Assembly: GCA_946902985.2 (NCBI GenBank)
Contig: OX336393.1
Coordinates: 129,732,533 to 129,796,532 of the forward strand
DNA from: Meconema thalassinum
Taxonomy: Eukaryota > Arthropoda > Insecta > Orthoptera > Tettigoniidae
Reading direction: 5' to 3'
Length of the DNA stretch: 64,000 nucleotides
Below are positions 11,831-23,957 of the stretch, one piece after another (position 1 is the first letter of the stretch; each line of letters begins with the position of its first letter). The position numbers and the translations under genes were made by a program. The notes under the pieces were generated by a model. The model did not search any database, was not told the DNA's origin, and saw nothing but the letters and a program-made list of their open reading frames with translations.

Positions 11831-11927
11831 TATAAAATTTCAGTTTAAGTGTTGCAATACATTCGTAGATATTGAGAACCGTCTAAATACTTCGGACAGT
11901 TGCCATGTTGGATTGTTATATGTGTAG

Positions 11928-12064
11928 GAACATCGGAACCTAAGAGCGTTTGTCAAATGTTTAACCTAACCTGAATTTCAAGTAGTTCCTACTTTAGTCG
12001 CCAAACGCCACCGTCAACGACTTACTAGTTCAGAACTTGGCTTCTAGACGCCACCGCAGTCGGC
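11928..12064 (-). mobile_element. SINE family D fragment
   Basis: It duplicates parts of 9925-10050 (cggaacctaagagcgtttgt, cgccaccgtcaacgact) but with an internal deletion joining 'ttaacctaacct' directly to 'gaatttcaag'. It was probably inserted into, or copied within, the mosaic repeat. Confidence 0.5.
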
Positions 12065-12686
12065 GCTTAATACATACATGTATTAAATGTATGTACCATT
12101 AGATGAAGATTATTGCGTAGGCCTAGGTTAATTTATTCAAATCACTTCAATCGCATGATAAGGATATAAGAAATAAAAACTTGATTTTAAAATTTTGCAC
12201 AGCCGCCATATTGAGGTTATGTAAACTATTGAACTAAATTAGATGTCAGTGCATTACAATGTAGCCTATATAGATATTTGAAGTACTAAGTTTCACTGCG
12301 CTCGGAAAGTTGAATCGCGAGAAAAGTCTATTTTAACGTTTCAACTTCGCTTAGCCGCCATGTTCATTTTGTACTTAACAGGTTTATGAAAGTTACACAG
12401 ATGAACGTCTAGTAACACCCCTTAATCACCGTACAAAATTTCAGGGTGATATCTGTTACTGTTGCGGAGATATGCAGAAGGTAGAATGCCAGTGAAATAT
12501 TTCGCGCGGCTGCGATCTCAATAGCCTATTCTTTTCATAAATAAAAATAGGCTAAAAATGAATTGGGTTCAACAATGCATAAGAGGAAATACAGTAGTTT
12601 GGTGACAAGGGCGTTGGAAGGGACAGTAAATGGCAAAATCAGAAGAGGAAGACGAAAGTTTCAACTGACTGATAACATTGATAAAG

Positions 12687-12788
12687 GGAAGGCGTTGTTG
12701 CAGTGCGATTGGTCGGAGAGGATATCAGAACACTGCGTTCACACAGGTTTGTGCTGTTTCAAGTTTAGCATTAGTATTCAGACTCATG
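12687..12788 (+). repeat. direct repeat shared with 9385-9487
   Basis: See the 9385-9487 copy. The shared words are in the same order and orientation, with about ten differences visible. Confidence 0.6.
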
Positions 12789-12789
12789 C

Positions 12790-13866
12790 TCATGACCTAT
12801 TGTAACGTTGTCCAGAAGACCGGATAAGATGGAGAGAAAGACCATGTGTAAACCTGCCATTAGGCAGATAAACTAAACTGAATTGAACTAGGGATGGCAG
12901 AAATACTATCACATAGATTGTATTTGTGGTCTGACCAGAATATGAGCACAAGATTTTGGCAACACTGGAACGTTCACGTTTGCCATGTTTCATTGTAAGA
13001 CGTGTGAATGAACGTGAGTCCTCACTGGCCCCCTGACAATTTCACCTGATAAGACGTGACATTTGAGAGACACGGTCAAATGCTTTTTGTTGTCGCTTCT
13101 AATTTGTGTCTCATCAAAGTGATATGGAAAACACTCTTTCGCTCTTGCTCGTTTAAAATTTTTGTTTCGAGCTGCTAACTACGAAATGTTTGACGTAATA
13201 TCACTAAAACGAGTTAGCCTACAGTATATAAAATAGTCTATCTGGCTTATGCCTGCTAATTTCTTTCGTCAAATGATCGGTCGCTCCTCGTAAAAATTAT
13301 CGAAGGTGATTTTCTTGTTCACTCAGGTAAAAAGTTAACGGTCGTTGTTGTTTCATTTCTGGGGACTTGGGGCATTGTGGTCAACAGCCCCGTGTACTTG
13401 GGTATGTGGAATATACCTGGGGGAATATCCCTCTGAAATATTGTGGTTTTAGAGATGCAGTGATTTCTGAGCATTGCTCTGGAGAGGATCTCCAAAGTGT
13501 CAGTAAATATCTGGACAAGTGTCTGTTGCATCAAAAATGTTAATGCTATTCGTGTGAGGCCGGTATCGAGTCTGTAAATCCTAGGTTTTAAAGGCAAGCC
13601 CTTAACCAACTGTTCCACTCACACACAGTGAAAGTAGCTAATGATCATCATGTCCCTAGCACATAAATTGAGCAACAAGTTATCATACTGTGTTACTATA
13701 TACACGAATTATTGGGGCTAAAACGCTGCAGCGAAAACAGTTGCTAATTTCTATTTACTGAGTTAGTTCTAGTTGTTTTAAGGGGCGGAACAGTGAGGTC
13801 ATCTGTCCCTGAAAACACCAAGTATTAGTAGCCTAAAAATACTCAAGATACCAGCAGAGAAATGAA
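12790..13866. other. unassigned DNA
   Basis: No gene, RNA or clear repeat family is recognised. The minus-strand ORF at 13319-13618 has no motif I know and includes SINE-like text (ccccgtgtacttgggtatgt) near 13390. Confidence 0.5.
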
Positions 13867-13867
13867 T

Positions 13868-14192
13868 TACCTCGTGGCGTAGCCAAGCACGTTAAATCGT
13901 CATGGACCATCATAGGGAACTGCAGCAAGTCTGGAGATTGGAAGTTCGAACCCCAGTGCTGACTGTGGCTATCCTTAGTGTAGATTTTTCCCGGGGTTTT
14001 CCACACTTTCTCCAGGAAAATGCCGCGATAGTATCTTATTTCATGTCCCGGGGCACCTGCCCCATTCCTGACCCCAATAATTACAGTTACGCACACTAAT
14101 AGTCTACAGTCACCAGAGAAACACAGGTTATCAGACAAATTGAACATACACCCAAGTACACTGGGCTAATGACCAAGATATCCCAAGCCTGA
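13868..14192 (+). mobile_element. SINE, family C
   Basis: The head 'cctcgtggcgtagccaagca' leads to the B-box-like 'gaagttcgaaccccagtgc'. The body contains 'cccggggttttccacac' and 'acaggttatcagacaaat'. The end 'caagtacactgggctaatga' is shared with the other family C and D copies. Confidence 0.65.
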
Positions 14193-14230
14193 AAATCGAA
14201 TTACCAACAAAACAACAGAAACATTTTCAA

Positions 14231-14449
14231 TGATAATAATATTGGATTTACGTCCCTTTTAACAACTGCGGTTTTTAGAGACGCCAGAATTTTGCCGCGA
14301 AGGGGATCCTTAACGTGTCAGTAAATCTACTGACACGGCTCCCTCCCATTGGCGCACCCTCAAATGCCAACTGGCTGCGCCAGGATTCGATCCTACAACC
14401 TTGGGCACAGCTAGAGAGAACGTTACCACTGAGACACGCAGACAGCCCG
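14231..14449 (-). mobile_element. tRNA-derived SINE, family A (antisense)
   Basis: Reverse-complement counterpart of 31233-31464: head near 14449, B-box region 'taggatcgaatcctggcgc' on the minus strand, body with 'ttgagggtgcgcc' and 'gatccccttcgcggc', and a tail near 14231 rich in att. Both copies are full length. Confidence 0.75.
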
Positions 14450-14891
14450 AAAAAATTTCAATTCACTAATGGGAGTTAATAAAAAGTCATTAGACTATAT
14501 TCCTTATTAAACAATACCAAATTCTTATAAAACTCAGTGGCCTAGGGGCTTTTGTTGCTAAAGTTGGTAACATTGACAGCGGACGGATATGATGTGAAGT
14601 GTCGGAAGGAAAGCTCGACCAACATATGGCTACGTGTAGGCTATTCTCTCGACAGCAAGCTGTCTGGTACAATTCGTCTTGCAACATTACCTACACATGA
14701 TGAATGAGAAGATCAACTAATACGAACCACTTTCACCGCCAACAAACACAGATGTCTTCAGTAATCTCCTGAACGAATCACGTGTTGAGATATATTCGCA
14801 ACCATATTTTGATGTGCCTCATTAAACAGATCATTTTTTGTCTCAAAAATTTATCTGATATATATACTGTTGTCATTACTGTACATAGCGG

Positions 14892-15285
14892 CTTTGGTGG
14901 CGTAGTTGGTAGCATGCTGAACTGCTGTGCCCAAGATAGCGACTTCAAACCCGGCCGAAGTCGTCGGATTAAAAATCCTTCAATATGCCTTCCTTTGGAG
15001 GGGCAAAAAGCCGGCGGTCCCATGTCATAGATTTATGGCATGTAAAAGATCCTTCCACAGACTAAACTTGTGTGAAGCTAAATTTCTAGGTTAGATTCAT
15101 TGGAACGCTCTATCAAAGTTCCAGCGTTCACCACTAGGCATCATTGACATCTGGTAGCGAAATTTTGAACTACTTGAAATTGAAGGGAACTTGTAGCTCA
15201 CAGTAAGGGTGTCCGCTTGAAGCAGCTACAGCCTCAGGCGAACCGACCATGTCCTCGGACACTCCCGGCACTAAAAGCCATACGA
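14892..15285 (+). mobile_element. SINE, family D (full head)
   Basis: The head 'tttggtggcgtagttggtag' is followed by the B-box-like 'acttcaaacccggccgaag', then the family body 'atatgccttcctttggagg' and 'ggcggtcccatgtcatag'. An (aaat)n tail runs to about 15330. This is the best-preserved head of the family in the window. Confidence 0.7.
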
Positions 15286-15324
<39 letters not shown>

Positions 15325-15326
15325 AT
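15286..15326 (+). repeat. (aaat)n microsatellite
   Basis: About ten tetranucleotide units, immediately 3' of the SINE and probably its expanded tail. Confidence 0.9.
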
Positions 15327-15626
15327 TACTGTATAATACATTCGTAATTTAATCTAGATAAGGTAAACAGAATTTGAAAAAGAAAGAATCCTCAAAAGTT
15401 GCACACGAATTGCCTCCCTTCTCTGCTATGTCAAATACAGCGCAGCGATTGGCAACTGTAGGAAACATGCCAGTTCAGGTTAATGAGCAGTGATCCAGGT
15501 AGAAGTAGTATTGGTGTAGTTTCGTCATTGTTAATGAGAAATATACATTTTCTTTAACGAGGAGGGGGAGAGAAGTTCACCTTTCAGGGTAAAAACAATT
15601 TAATTCTTTTTAAATACATTATTTGA

Positions 15627-15945
15627 GGCTCCGTGGCTTAGGCGGCAGCACGCCGGCCTCTCACCGCTGGGTCCATGGTTCAAATCCCCCTCACTCCATG
15701 TGAGATTTTGCTGGACAAAGCGGAGGCAGACAGGTTTTTCTCCGGGTACTCTGGTTTCCCCTGTCACAAATTCCATTCCAGCAACACTCTCCCCTGTCAT
15801 TTCATTTCCTCTGTCATTCATTTCATCATTGCCCCAGGGGAGTGCGACGGGCTTCGACAGCTGGAACAGTTCATATCCTCGCCGCTAGATGGGGATTCCC
15901 TGACCCGGTCGGTCGACTGGAAGCAGGCTGTGGATTTTCATTTCA
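15627..15945 (+). mobile_element. tRNA-derived SINE, family E
   Basis: The head 'ggctccgtggcttaggcggc' contains an A box, and 'atggttcaaatccccctca' is a good B box. The body ends 'gactggaagcaggctgtgg'. The other copy is antisense at 32397-32727. The overlapping ORFs are incidental. Confidence 0.75.
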
Positions 15946-15959
15946 AATACATTATTTGA

Positions 15960-17600
15960 ATGACTAATCTTTATATTTAATTTGGCGAAAAATGAAAATA
16001 TCTTCAATACTTCCACAGATATGCCCCTAAATGTTAGTTGCTGTCGCTCAAAATGTCTATTAAACATTCAGACTACCACGCCCTTAGGTAACTTTGGAGC
16101 TCGTTTCCCGAAAACATTATTTTCACAAAGTGTTCACATGATAACTCAAGTAAGCTACTATTCATGATATCTCAATTACATTTTGCATGATTGTATATTG
16201 CACTAATATGGACAACATGCACCAAAATATGTTGTGTATCAAGCATACTACCCATTTAAGAGAATATTTTTTACCCAACAAAAGTAAAAGAAATATACAT
16301 TTAGAGAAAAAATATGAAAAACAAACAATTACTTAATATTATTTCGGTGTATGTTGTAGCCATGAATGTTACCAACAGCTCAAAACAAAATTCATGTAAA
16401 TACAGTAGCCTATATCAAATTGTGGGGTAGCTTACTTGTCGTGTGAACGCTGTACAACTGTACAAAAAACAGCTAAAAGTTTGGTAGTATAGTAAGTAGC
16501 CTAATGCATCACTGCAAGTAGGTCTATATTATAAAATGTGTTTTGTGCATAATAAAGAGTGAACTGTCTTTAATAATCCTGCAAAGTTCTATTTCTTTTC
16601 AACGTTATGAGCCCAAAACAATTACAAGGGTTGTGAAATCCATAACATTATTAGTATAATTATTATTCCTTCACATGATGTTAATATGATAGGGAGCAAA
16701 CAAACATGACGATTGATTGATAATTATCTTTGAAAAAGGACATCAGATAGGCTATACTGTACTATGGAAGAAATTCTTGCTCCTTCTTTATAGGCCCAGC
16801 ATGTGTATACAAAAAGAAGAAAAAAGGATGAGGATTTGATGACTAAATAAAGCACTTGGGGTTACATTTTTCACCTCCCGTCATGATTTTAAGATCTCAA
16901 TCTGGCACTGAAAAGTCTAACAAACACAAACACATGTCAACCATTATTTTACAGTGAAGTGAGAATCTGTTTGTTTCCAGACATAGCCTATTGTGATTGT
17001 TGGATATACTGCATGAGGAAGAAGGTGTGAACGCAGCCACCTCTATCAAGTAGTCCACACTCGCTCGCAATTCTGTCGCCAAGCCGCGCCTAGCCACTGA
17101 GCGTAATATTATTTTTAGCCTCTATTTGGAAGCGATTCAAATTGCCCTATTGATTAAAGCATCACCTATTGAATACACAGCCTGAAGACATGTTATATTA
17201 ACAAGATGTAAACAGCTGGTGTAATTGTCACGGGTAACAAGAAACATGTGAAGGGGAGGCATGTTGCTTCGCAATAATTCTTCACTTTGTCAGTCAGTGT
17301 TGCCAAGCTAAAGACTGTGCATATCCGTAGACTTGGGTTCACAAACTATTACAGACGTAGTTAACGCTCATAATACAGAACTCAAATTATGAAAAAAATG
17401 TTCGTACTATTTTCTGCAGACAGCAGCAAATAGAATTTATATCAACTTCTTTAATCGTAGAACGATGGCAGCGCTAATTGCAGCGTAGTTATCGGTAGTG
17501 CTTCGCATGGGCGACGATTCCGATTCAATAAACTGTTAATAAATAGCACTTACGTCAGATTTTATTTCACTCACTAGGCTGGCAGAATGGAGACTGTTTT
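15960..17600. other. unassigned DNA
   Basis: No gene, RNA or repeat family is recognised across this stretch. ORFs are below 100 codons and lack motifs. It is presumed intronic or intergenic. Confidence 0.5.
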
Positions 17601-17619
17601 TGAATAATTTTGTTTGATT

Positions 17620-17935
17620 TATGTTATTCTTTTTTATTTTTTTTATTTTGACTAAGATTTATTTATTTATTTATTTATTTATTTAATGAGGTTCTTCAGC
17701 TGGTTTTCACGAATTTTGACTAATGTGATAGTTTTATTTTTGTATTTTGACTAGTTTTTATTTGTTAGTCTACTTTTGAGCCTTTTTTTTACTAATTTTG
17801 ATTTCTTTTGTATTTTGACTATTTTTGTTTTTGTGATTTTCAATATTTTTCTGTTTTCTTTTTTTACATTTCGAGCTTTTTTTTAAACAAATTTTGACTA
17901 ATTTTGGTCGTTCTTGGGGTTTCATGAATATTTAC
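17620..17935 (+). repeat. T-rich low-complexity tract with (attt)n
   Basis: An (attt)n run lies at about 17658-17688. Degenerate repeats of 'ttttgactaattttg' follow, spaced about 50-60 bp apart up to 17905. Confidence 0.7.
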
Positions 17936-17947
17936 TAATAATTTCAA

Positions 17948-18720
17948 ATCGGAGATTTGCTGATGACATCGTCATCTTGGCCGATAACCAGAGGATTTGA
18001 ATGAGTTTTTGAATGGTATGAACTCCGTCTTGAGGAAAGAATTCATAATGAAAATCAATAAACGTAAAACAAAAATACTGGAATGTAGCCGAAATAATTC
18101 AGAGCCTCTATGGACATCAAATCGGCAGGTGTAAAGCTAAAGGAAGTAGCAGACTTCTGTTACTTAGGAAGCAAATTAAGTGATGGACGTAGCAAAGAGG
18201 ATATAAAAAGAAGGTTGGCTCAGACAAAGAAAGCATTTCTACAGAAAGGAAATCTGTTGACATAAAATATAGATTTAGGTATTAGGAAGTTATTTTTGAA
18301 AGCCTTTGTCTGGAGCGTGGCGCTTTACAGAAGTGAAACTTAGCTTATTGCTGCAGCGAAAAGAGGAGAATTGAAGCGTTTGAAATGTGGTGTTACAGGA
18401 GAATGATGAATATCAGATGGGTAGATAGGGTTACAAACGAAGAGTTATTAATACGAGTGGGAGAGCTGAGATGTTTCTGGCGACTGTTAATGAAGAGAAG
18501 AGATAGGTTGGTAGGACACATATTAAGACACCCATGAATAGCAAACTTAGTTATGGAAGGAAAGGTCGAGGGCAATAACTGTAGGGGTAGACCAAGGTTA
18601 GAATATGTTAAACAGATTGCCTCGGATGTAGGGTGTGGTAGCTATGTAGAGATGAAATGATTAGCTCAGGACAGGGAGGCATGGAAGGTTGCATCAAACC
18701 AGTCTCTAGACTGAAGACTC
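17948..18720 (+). pseudogene. non-LTR retrotransposon fragment (RT palm to C-terminus)
   Basis: The reverse-transcriptase catalytic motif reads FADDIVILA at 17956-17982. Downstream text matches the C-terminal part of the same retrotransposon type: a 'SDGRSKEDIKRRLAQTKKAF'-like stretch, then FEMWCYRRMM and VDRVTNEELL. There are several frame breaks. The 3' end 'actgaagactcaaacaacaa' is shared exactly with the copy ending near 60656, so both are 5'-truncated copies of one LINE family. Confidence 0.8.
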
Positions 18721-18724
18721 AAAC

Positions 18725-19951
18725 AACAACTAATTTTTATTTTTCTATTTTTACTAATTAGCTTAGTATTTTAGTACTACCAAACACTGTTGGGGATTGG
18801 ACAGAGGGGAGAAGTGGGGGAAGCAGAAGTGTATCCTGTTTTCGTCGCAGAGACGAATGCTACCATTCTAGGGTTAATGGTATGACTTTTTTCATTTTAA
18901 TTCAATGCAGGTGTGATAGTCGAATTATTTTTGTGAGATATGTTTACTACTTTCCTGAAAGGGGATGAAGAATGGTTCACCAAGACACCTCCATAATGGC
19001 AATCAGTTCAACAGCGTAATAATAAGTCCTCGGGATTTCAGCCACCCCGTCAATTATGGGCCCGATTGAACCATTCGCTATAAACAACTTTACAATAGCC
19101 TACTTCTGTTTTTAATTTAACTTCAATTTCATCACTGCTGGTGATAGTGGAATTGAGAAAGTTTCCCGAGTGTGAGGTGCAGGATATTTCGCAAGGATTT
19201 TCATGGAGAGATGTGTTTTAGGTAGCCTATTAATGGGACCCAGGAGAGGATAATTCCGTACGTTTTGTAATAAAATATAAGCATCCAAATCTTTGGCAAA
19301 ATATCCGTTGATCTAATAATAAATCCGCCAAGTTTCTGCCTTACAACTGAATCAAGAACAGTACAAATGCAGAGCAGGGCAGATCAAAAACTGTAGGTCA
19401 GTGACAAATATAGATCTGTTTAATTAATGGATAGCAAGTCTATAATATTTATGTTAGCAGTCAACAAAGGGCAGGGTGTGAATTTAAATTTAAGAGGGAA
19501 AATACTGTAGAACCTCACACACGTTCCTTTTCAGATGGAACAAATTTGTACGTGATTTTTTGCCCAAGATATCGGACAGCCATAGAAAATGCTCGTACTC
19601 AGTCCTTATCCTCTTTGACCAATCGCACAACTACAACCGCTAGAACCTGACAATTGCCGGTCAGCAATTATAGCTTAAGACGAGCAAGCGAGGCTCTGCT
19701 GCCGGTTCGAATCGGTCCTGGGGCATGGATGTTCGAGGTATCTTCAACTATATGGTTATTTCTGTATGACCATCATTTACAAGGTATTTAACTTTATCAT
19801 CAGAGAACAGATTATAGAACAACATTCTTACATAAATGATAAGCATGTATCAGGCTGCATTGCCTAATAAGACCAAAAACAATTTTTTTTACAATAAAAT
19901 AATAATAATATGAAATCTGCAGGGAAAGGAAGAATGAAGTAGGTGACTGAC
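18725..19951 (-). other. presumed intron of the T-box gene (downstream side)
   Basis: This lies immediately 3' of the donor site of the T-box exon on the minus strand. I looked for the next T-box exon (continuing from the RRMFP part of the domain) and saw none here or further left. No other feature is recognised. Confidence 0.5.
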
Positions 19952-20357
19952 CTGCCCGTCTTGGTGATGATCATCTCTGTTCCCAGATCATGGAACTTAT
20001 CCCAGAGCTCCTTGGTCTCCAGATGGCACTCAGCCTGAAGCAACTCGTCACAGTTACATCGCACCCTCAACTTGGCAGCGGACCCTACCTTCTCGTCCGC
20101 AGGGTCGGGTGAGTCGCGGTCATCGCATAGTTCCGAACCCGACTCGGAGGCGGCCGGGGAACGACTGTGCTTGCTACGCTTATCGGGGGCGGCATTGCTC
20201 TCACCGTCAGAACATTCCTCTACATCTACTTCAACATCCTCGTCCTCCGTATCTATCTCAACATCGCCTACATCGCGACGCTGTGCACCACAGTCCTCGC
20301 TATTAGATACATCCGGGTCTTCACGTAGGCGCCGTCCAGCAGAATGCGACAAGCGTT
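19952..20357 (-). CDS. mid/H15-like: T-box transcription factor, exon (Tbx20/H15/midline type)
   Basis: This is an internal coding exon of a T-box transcription factor, a sequence-specific nuclear regulator. The last residues (LETKELWDKFHDLG then TEMIITKTGR) are the start of the DNA-binding T-box. The wording 'LETKELWDKFH.LGTEMIITK.GR' fits Tbx20 and its insect relatives H15 and midline better than Tbx1, Tbx2 or Tbx5 types. Upstream the exon encodes a Ser/acidic low-complexity stretch (for example DVEIDTEDEDVEVDVEE), usual for the N-terminal part of these proteins. On the minus strand the exon is preceded by a pyrimidine-rich acceptor ending ttgtttcag (AG at 20358-20359) and followed by AG|gtcagt (GT at 19951-19950). 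The 406-bp exon begins and ends with split codons. The open frame beyond either splice site is intron read-through. No other exon of the gene is seen in the window. Confidence 0.85.
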
Positions 20358-20497
20358 CTGAAACAACAGAATTATACGGATTAATTAGGGTGGACTTATT
20401 GAAATCAGGGAACTTCTGCACGGGGCTCCTCAAACTAGAGACACGGTTCAGATTAGTCAACCATGTACTGTAGGTTACTACCATATGTTTAAATCAT

Positions 20498-20972
20498 TCA
20501 TTCATTCATTCGTTTATTTGCAATTGGGGGTGTGTCCCCCGGTGGCAAATTAGATATACATAACAAATAAATAATTGTAAATAACAATTCACTAACAATT
20601 AAACTGGAGTATTTACACAAATAGTCTTTTCTTAAACACACCTATATGTTTGGGGAAAGGCTCTAAGACTGCGGCAGGTAGAGAGTTCCAATTATCGATG
20701 GCACGGTTTACGAAAGAATATTTACCATAATTTGTTCGCTGTGGTCGGCCGTTAACTTTGAAAGGATGATCGCTCCTACCCATGTAAGTAGGCTTTTCCA
20801 TACGTTTGCTAAGCTCACCCCATGCTGGTTGATTTGTATACGTGTTGTACATACCGCAGAGTCTAGATTTCATCCTCCTAGCCTCAAGTGATTCCCACCC
20901 AATTTTCTTTAACATACGGCTCACACTGCTCCTGGGATTAAAGTCACTGAGCACAAATCTAACGGAAAACAA
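20498..20972 (-). pseudogene. 5'-truncated non-LTR retrotransposon (CR1/Jockey-like C-terminus)
   Basis: The minus-strand ORF (20613-20972, 119 aa) contains the order SRMLKKIGWESLEARRMKSR, then YTNQPAWGEL, then GKYSFVNRAIDNWNSLPAAV and KKRLFV. This is the typical C-terminus of LINE ORF2 proteins (W.SL..RR...R ... SF..R....WN.LP). A short 3' UTR follows and ends in an (attc/aatg)n tail at about 20498-20517. It lies in the intron just upstream of the T-box exon. Confidence 0.8.
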
Positions 20973-21073
20973 TAATTCTCAAAATTCAAACACAATAATT
21001 CTGTAAATAAAACTATAAGATAAAAGTAAAAATAAAAATATAAAATTTTAATTTTAAAAATATCTAAAATATA

Positions 21074-21741
21074 CAGGGTCTTTATATTTGCTTGTCAAGG
21101 ACATTCTCACTCACACGCTCCGCCAGTGATGCCTCAGTTGCCGGCTACCGCTCGCGCATATGTACGGCAGAAGTCGGTGCTTAAAATCAGTATCATGCAT
21201 ATTTACTCACCATGTTCACAGTAGAGTCTGAAAATGTTCCCCATTCGCTGCCAAACATAATCGGCATTTACTTTTGAAGTTTCCAGTTACTACAGTTAAT
21301 TTAGCTTCGGTAAGGAAATAACGACCTTTACGTCTATTTTTATTGTTTTCTGAACCTGTACGTTTGAATCTCTTAGCCAGTTGTTTTATTGTCTGATTTA
21401 TAGGAATAGGTCTCCCTGGAAATTTCACTCAAAACTTATGTCTTGTTCTAGCGCATGATTTCCTGCATTTTATGTACGTATTGTGCTCACGTAACGAATA
21501 TTTCTCATAAGGCATTATAGTACTATACACAACACAAGAAAACACTATACAATACGATGATACAGTACACATTAGCTTTATAAAACACCCAATTAACTCG
21601 TAGCTCACACGTCTACCGCTGGAAGAGGATGAGAATACGGCCGGAGACCGCGCGCGCCAACCTGTAACAGCCGGCTATTGCCCGGGGACCAGCGGCCAAG
21701 GTCGAACGGAATCGCCTTGCCAAGCAAAAACAAAGACCCTG
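21074..21741 (-). mobile_element. mariner/Tc1-like non-autonomous element
   Basis: The terminal inverted repeats begin cagggtcttt on both strands and continue as cagggtctttatatttgct on the left and cagggtctttgtttttgct from the right. TA lies on both sides (21072-21073 and 21742-21743). On the minus strand an ATG at 21515 opens a frame (MPYEKYSLREHN...) that is stopped after about 25 codons. It continues as VKFPGRPIP...IKQLAKRFKRTGSENN, an N-terminal helix-turn-helix-like segment common in such transposases. The catalytic part is missing. Confidence 0.7.
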
Positions 21742-21819
21742 TATAAGTTAAAATAAATTAAAATTAAATACAAATATCTTGGAACATTTGTTCTTTTTGC
21801 ATATTGCTAGCACATTAAA

Positions 21820-23957
21820 CAAGATGTTCAGTAAAGAACATATAGCCTACTTTCTCCTAAATGCATGAGTATAGTTATAACTCTTTGTCCTTTTCAAGGA
21901 GCATAATTGAATGTTGGTTGTAGTAGCTTGTTGAAATACAACGTGCTATAGGGATATTAAACATGAATATAAGGTGCCCTTTGCTAGTGCTACCTCTGTA
22001 AAAAAAATCATTCAATTCGGTTTCACCGTGTTTGAATTGATCTGGGGAATGGATTTGCACACATACATGGCCGCTATTTGCAAACTATTGGGCTGATGAC
22101 CTTGTAGTCAGTCATAAGATGCTTTCCACAAAAAGGCATGTTGTTGCAAAATCCGGTAGAGATCAAATTATTAGGATGGTCGAAATTTGATTTAAGCTTT
22201 TAACATTTGGGTGGCCGTCATTCCGTTTCCGTCAAGATGGCGGCGATATAAAACATGACACTGAGGTGCCTTTTGCTAGTGCTACCACTGTACCAAATTT
22301 CGTTCAATTCGGTTTCACCGTGTTTGAATTGATAGGGGGAATCGATTTGCACACATACTTGGCCAACATCTGCAAACTATTGGGCTGATGATCTAGCAGT
22401 TTGGTCAGAATATGCTTCCCACATAAAGATTTGTTGTTGCAAAATTTGGTAGAGACTAGATTATTAGGTTGGTCGTAATTACATTTTAGCCTTTAACATT
22501 TGGGTGGCCGCGATTACGTTTCCGTCAAGATGGCGGTGATATAAGACATGACACTGAGGTGGCCTTTTCTAGTGCTACCTCTGTACCAAATTTCGTTCCA
22601 TTCGGTTTCACCGTGTTCGAATTAATAGGGGTAATCGATTTTGACACAAAGATGGCCGCCATCCGCAAACTATTAGGCTAATGACCTATTAGATTTGTCA
22701 AAGAATGCTTCCTCGATAAAGGTATGTTGTTGCAAAATTTGGTGGAGATCGGATGATTAGGTTAGTCGTAATTTGATTTAAGCTTTGAACATTTGTGTGG
22801 CCGCCATTACGTTTCCGTCAAGATGGCGGCGATATAAAACATGACACTGAGGTGCCCTTTGCTAGTGCTACCTCTGTACCAAATTTCATTCCATTCGGTT
22901 TCACCGTGTTCGAATTAATAGGGGTAATCGATTTTGACACAAAGATGGCCGCCATCCGCAAACTATTAGGCTAATGACCTATTAGATTTGTCAAAGAATG
23001 CTTCCTCCATAAAGGTATGTTGTTGCAAAATTTGGTGGAGATCGGATGATTAGGTTAGTCGTAATTTGATTTAAGCTTTGAACATTTGTGTGGCCGCCAT
23101 TACGTTTCCGTCAAGATGGCGGTGATATAAAACATGACACTGAGGTGCCCTTCGCTAGTGCTACCTCTGTACCAAATTTCATTCCATTCGGTTTCACCGT
23201 GTTCGAATTAATAGGGGTAATCGATTTTGACACAAAGATGGCCGCCATCCGCAAACTATTAGGCTAATGACCTATTAGATTTGTCAAAGGATGCTCCCTC
23301 CATAAAGGTATGTTGTTGCAAAATTTGGTAGAGATCGGATGATTAGGTTAGTCGTAATTTGATTTAAGCTTTGAACATTTGTGTGGCCGTCAAGATGGCG
23401 GCGATATAAAACATGACACTGGGGTGCCCTTTGCTAGTACTACCTCTGTACCAAATTTCGTTCCATTCGGTTTCACCGTGTTCGAATTAATAGGGGCAAT
23501 CGATTTTCACACAAAGATGGCCACCATCCGCAAACTATTAGGCTGATGACCTATTAGTTTGGTCAAAGGATGCTGCCCCCGTTAAGATATGTTGTTGCAA
23601 AATTTGGTAGAGATCGGATGATGAGGTTAGTCGTAATTTGATTTAAGCTTTGAACATTTGTGTGGCCGCCATTACGTTTCCGTCAAGATGGCGGCGATAT
23701 AAAACATGACACTGAGATGTCCTTTGCTAGTGCTACCTTTGTACCAAATTTCGTTCAATTTGCGCTCACCGTGTTCGAATTGATAGGGGGGGATAGACAT
23801 TCAGAGTACACACACTCACACACACACACACACACACACAGACTCAGACTCACACACACACATACACACACACACACACAGACAGACACACTTTTTTCGC
23901 CTTGTAGTGATCTCATAAGTCTACTTTCATTTTTTGCAAAAATCGAAAGTAGGCTAA
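21820..23957 (+). repeat. hairpin-ended repeat with 293-bp tandem array, copy D
   Basis: The word 'gtcaagatggcgg' (or ggtg) recurs at 22231, 22524, 22817, 23110, 23389 and 23682. The spacing is 293 bp, except one unit 14 bp shorter, where 'ccattacgtttcc' is deleted. A more diverged unit precedes at about 21940. The array starts after 'aacatatagcctactttctc' and ends with a (ca)n tract (23817-23885). The terminal hairpin follows: tctactttc, a loop over ttttttgcaaaaa, then gaaagtaggct (23919-23957). The ORF across the (ca)n tract is not a gene. Confidence 0.75.

Larger units (their letters stand above)
10226..12557 (-). repeat. hairpin-ended dispersed repeat, mosaic copy F
   Basis: The segments 10226-10365 and 11831-12557 match the array at 24905-26456 (for example 'cattcgtagatattgagaac', 'ttaaaattttgcacagc' and 'gccgccatgttcattttgta'). 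The copy ends with 'aaaaataggctaaaaa' near 12557. It is split by the Tc1 element and by a SINE fragment (11928-12064). The beginning may lie near 9605, where 'aatagttccctgaagaac' resembles the family terminus. Confidence 0.5.

Noticed and set aside
20072..20473. 133-codon plus-strand ORF opposite the T-box exon
   Set aside because: It is a Ser-rich shadow of the acidic/Ser-coding exon. The minus strand has T-box homology and splice sites.
21820..23957. CRISPR-like array
   Set aside because: The units are ~293 bp and nearly identical throughout, with no short repeat/spacer alternation. This is an ordinary tandem array in animal DNA.
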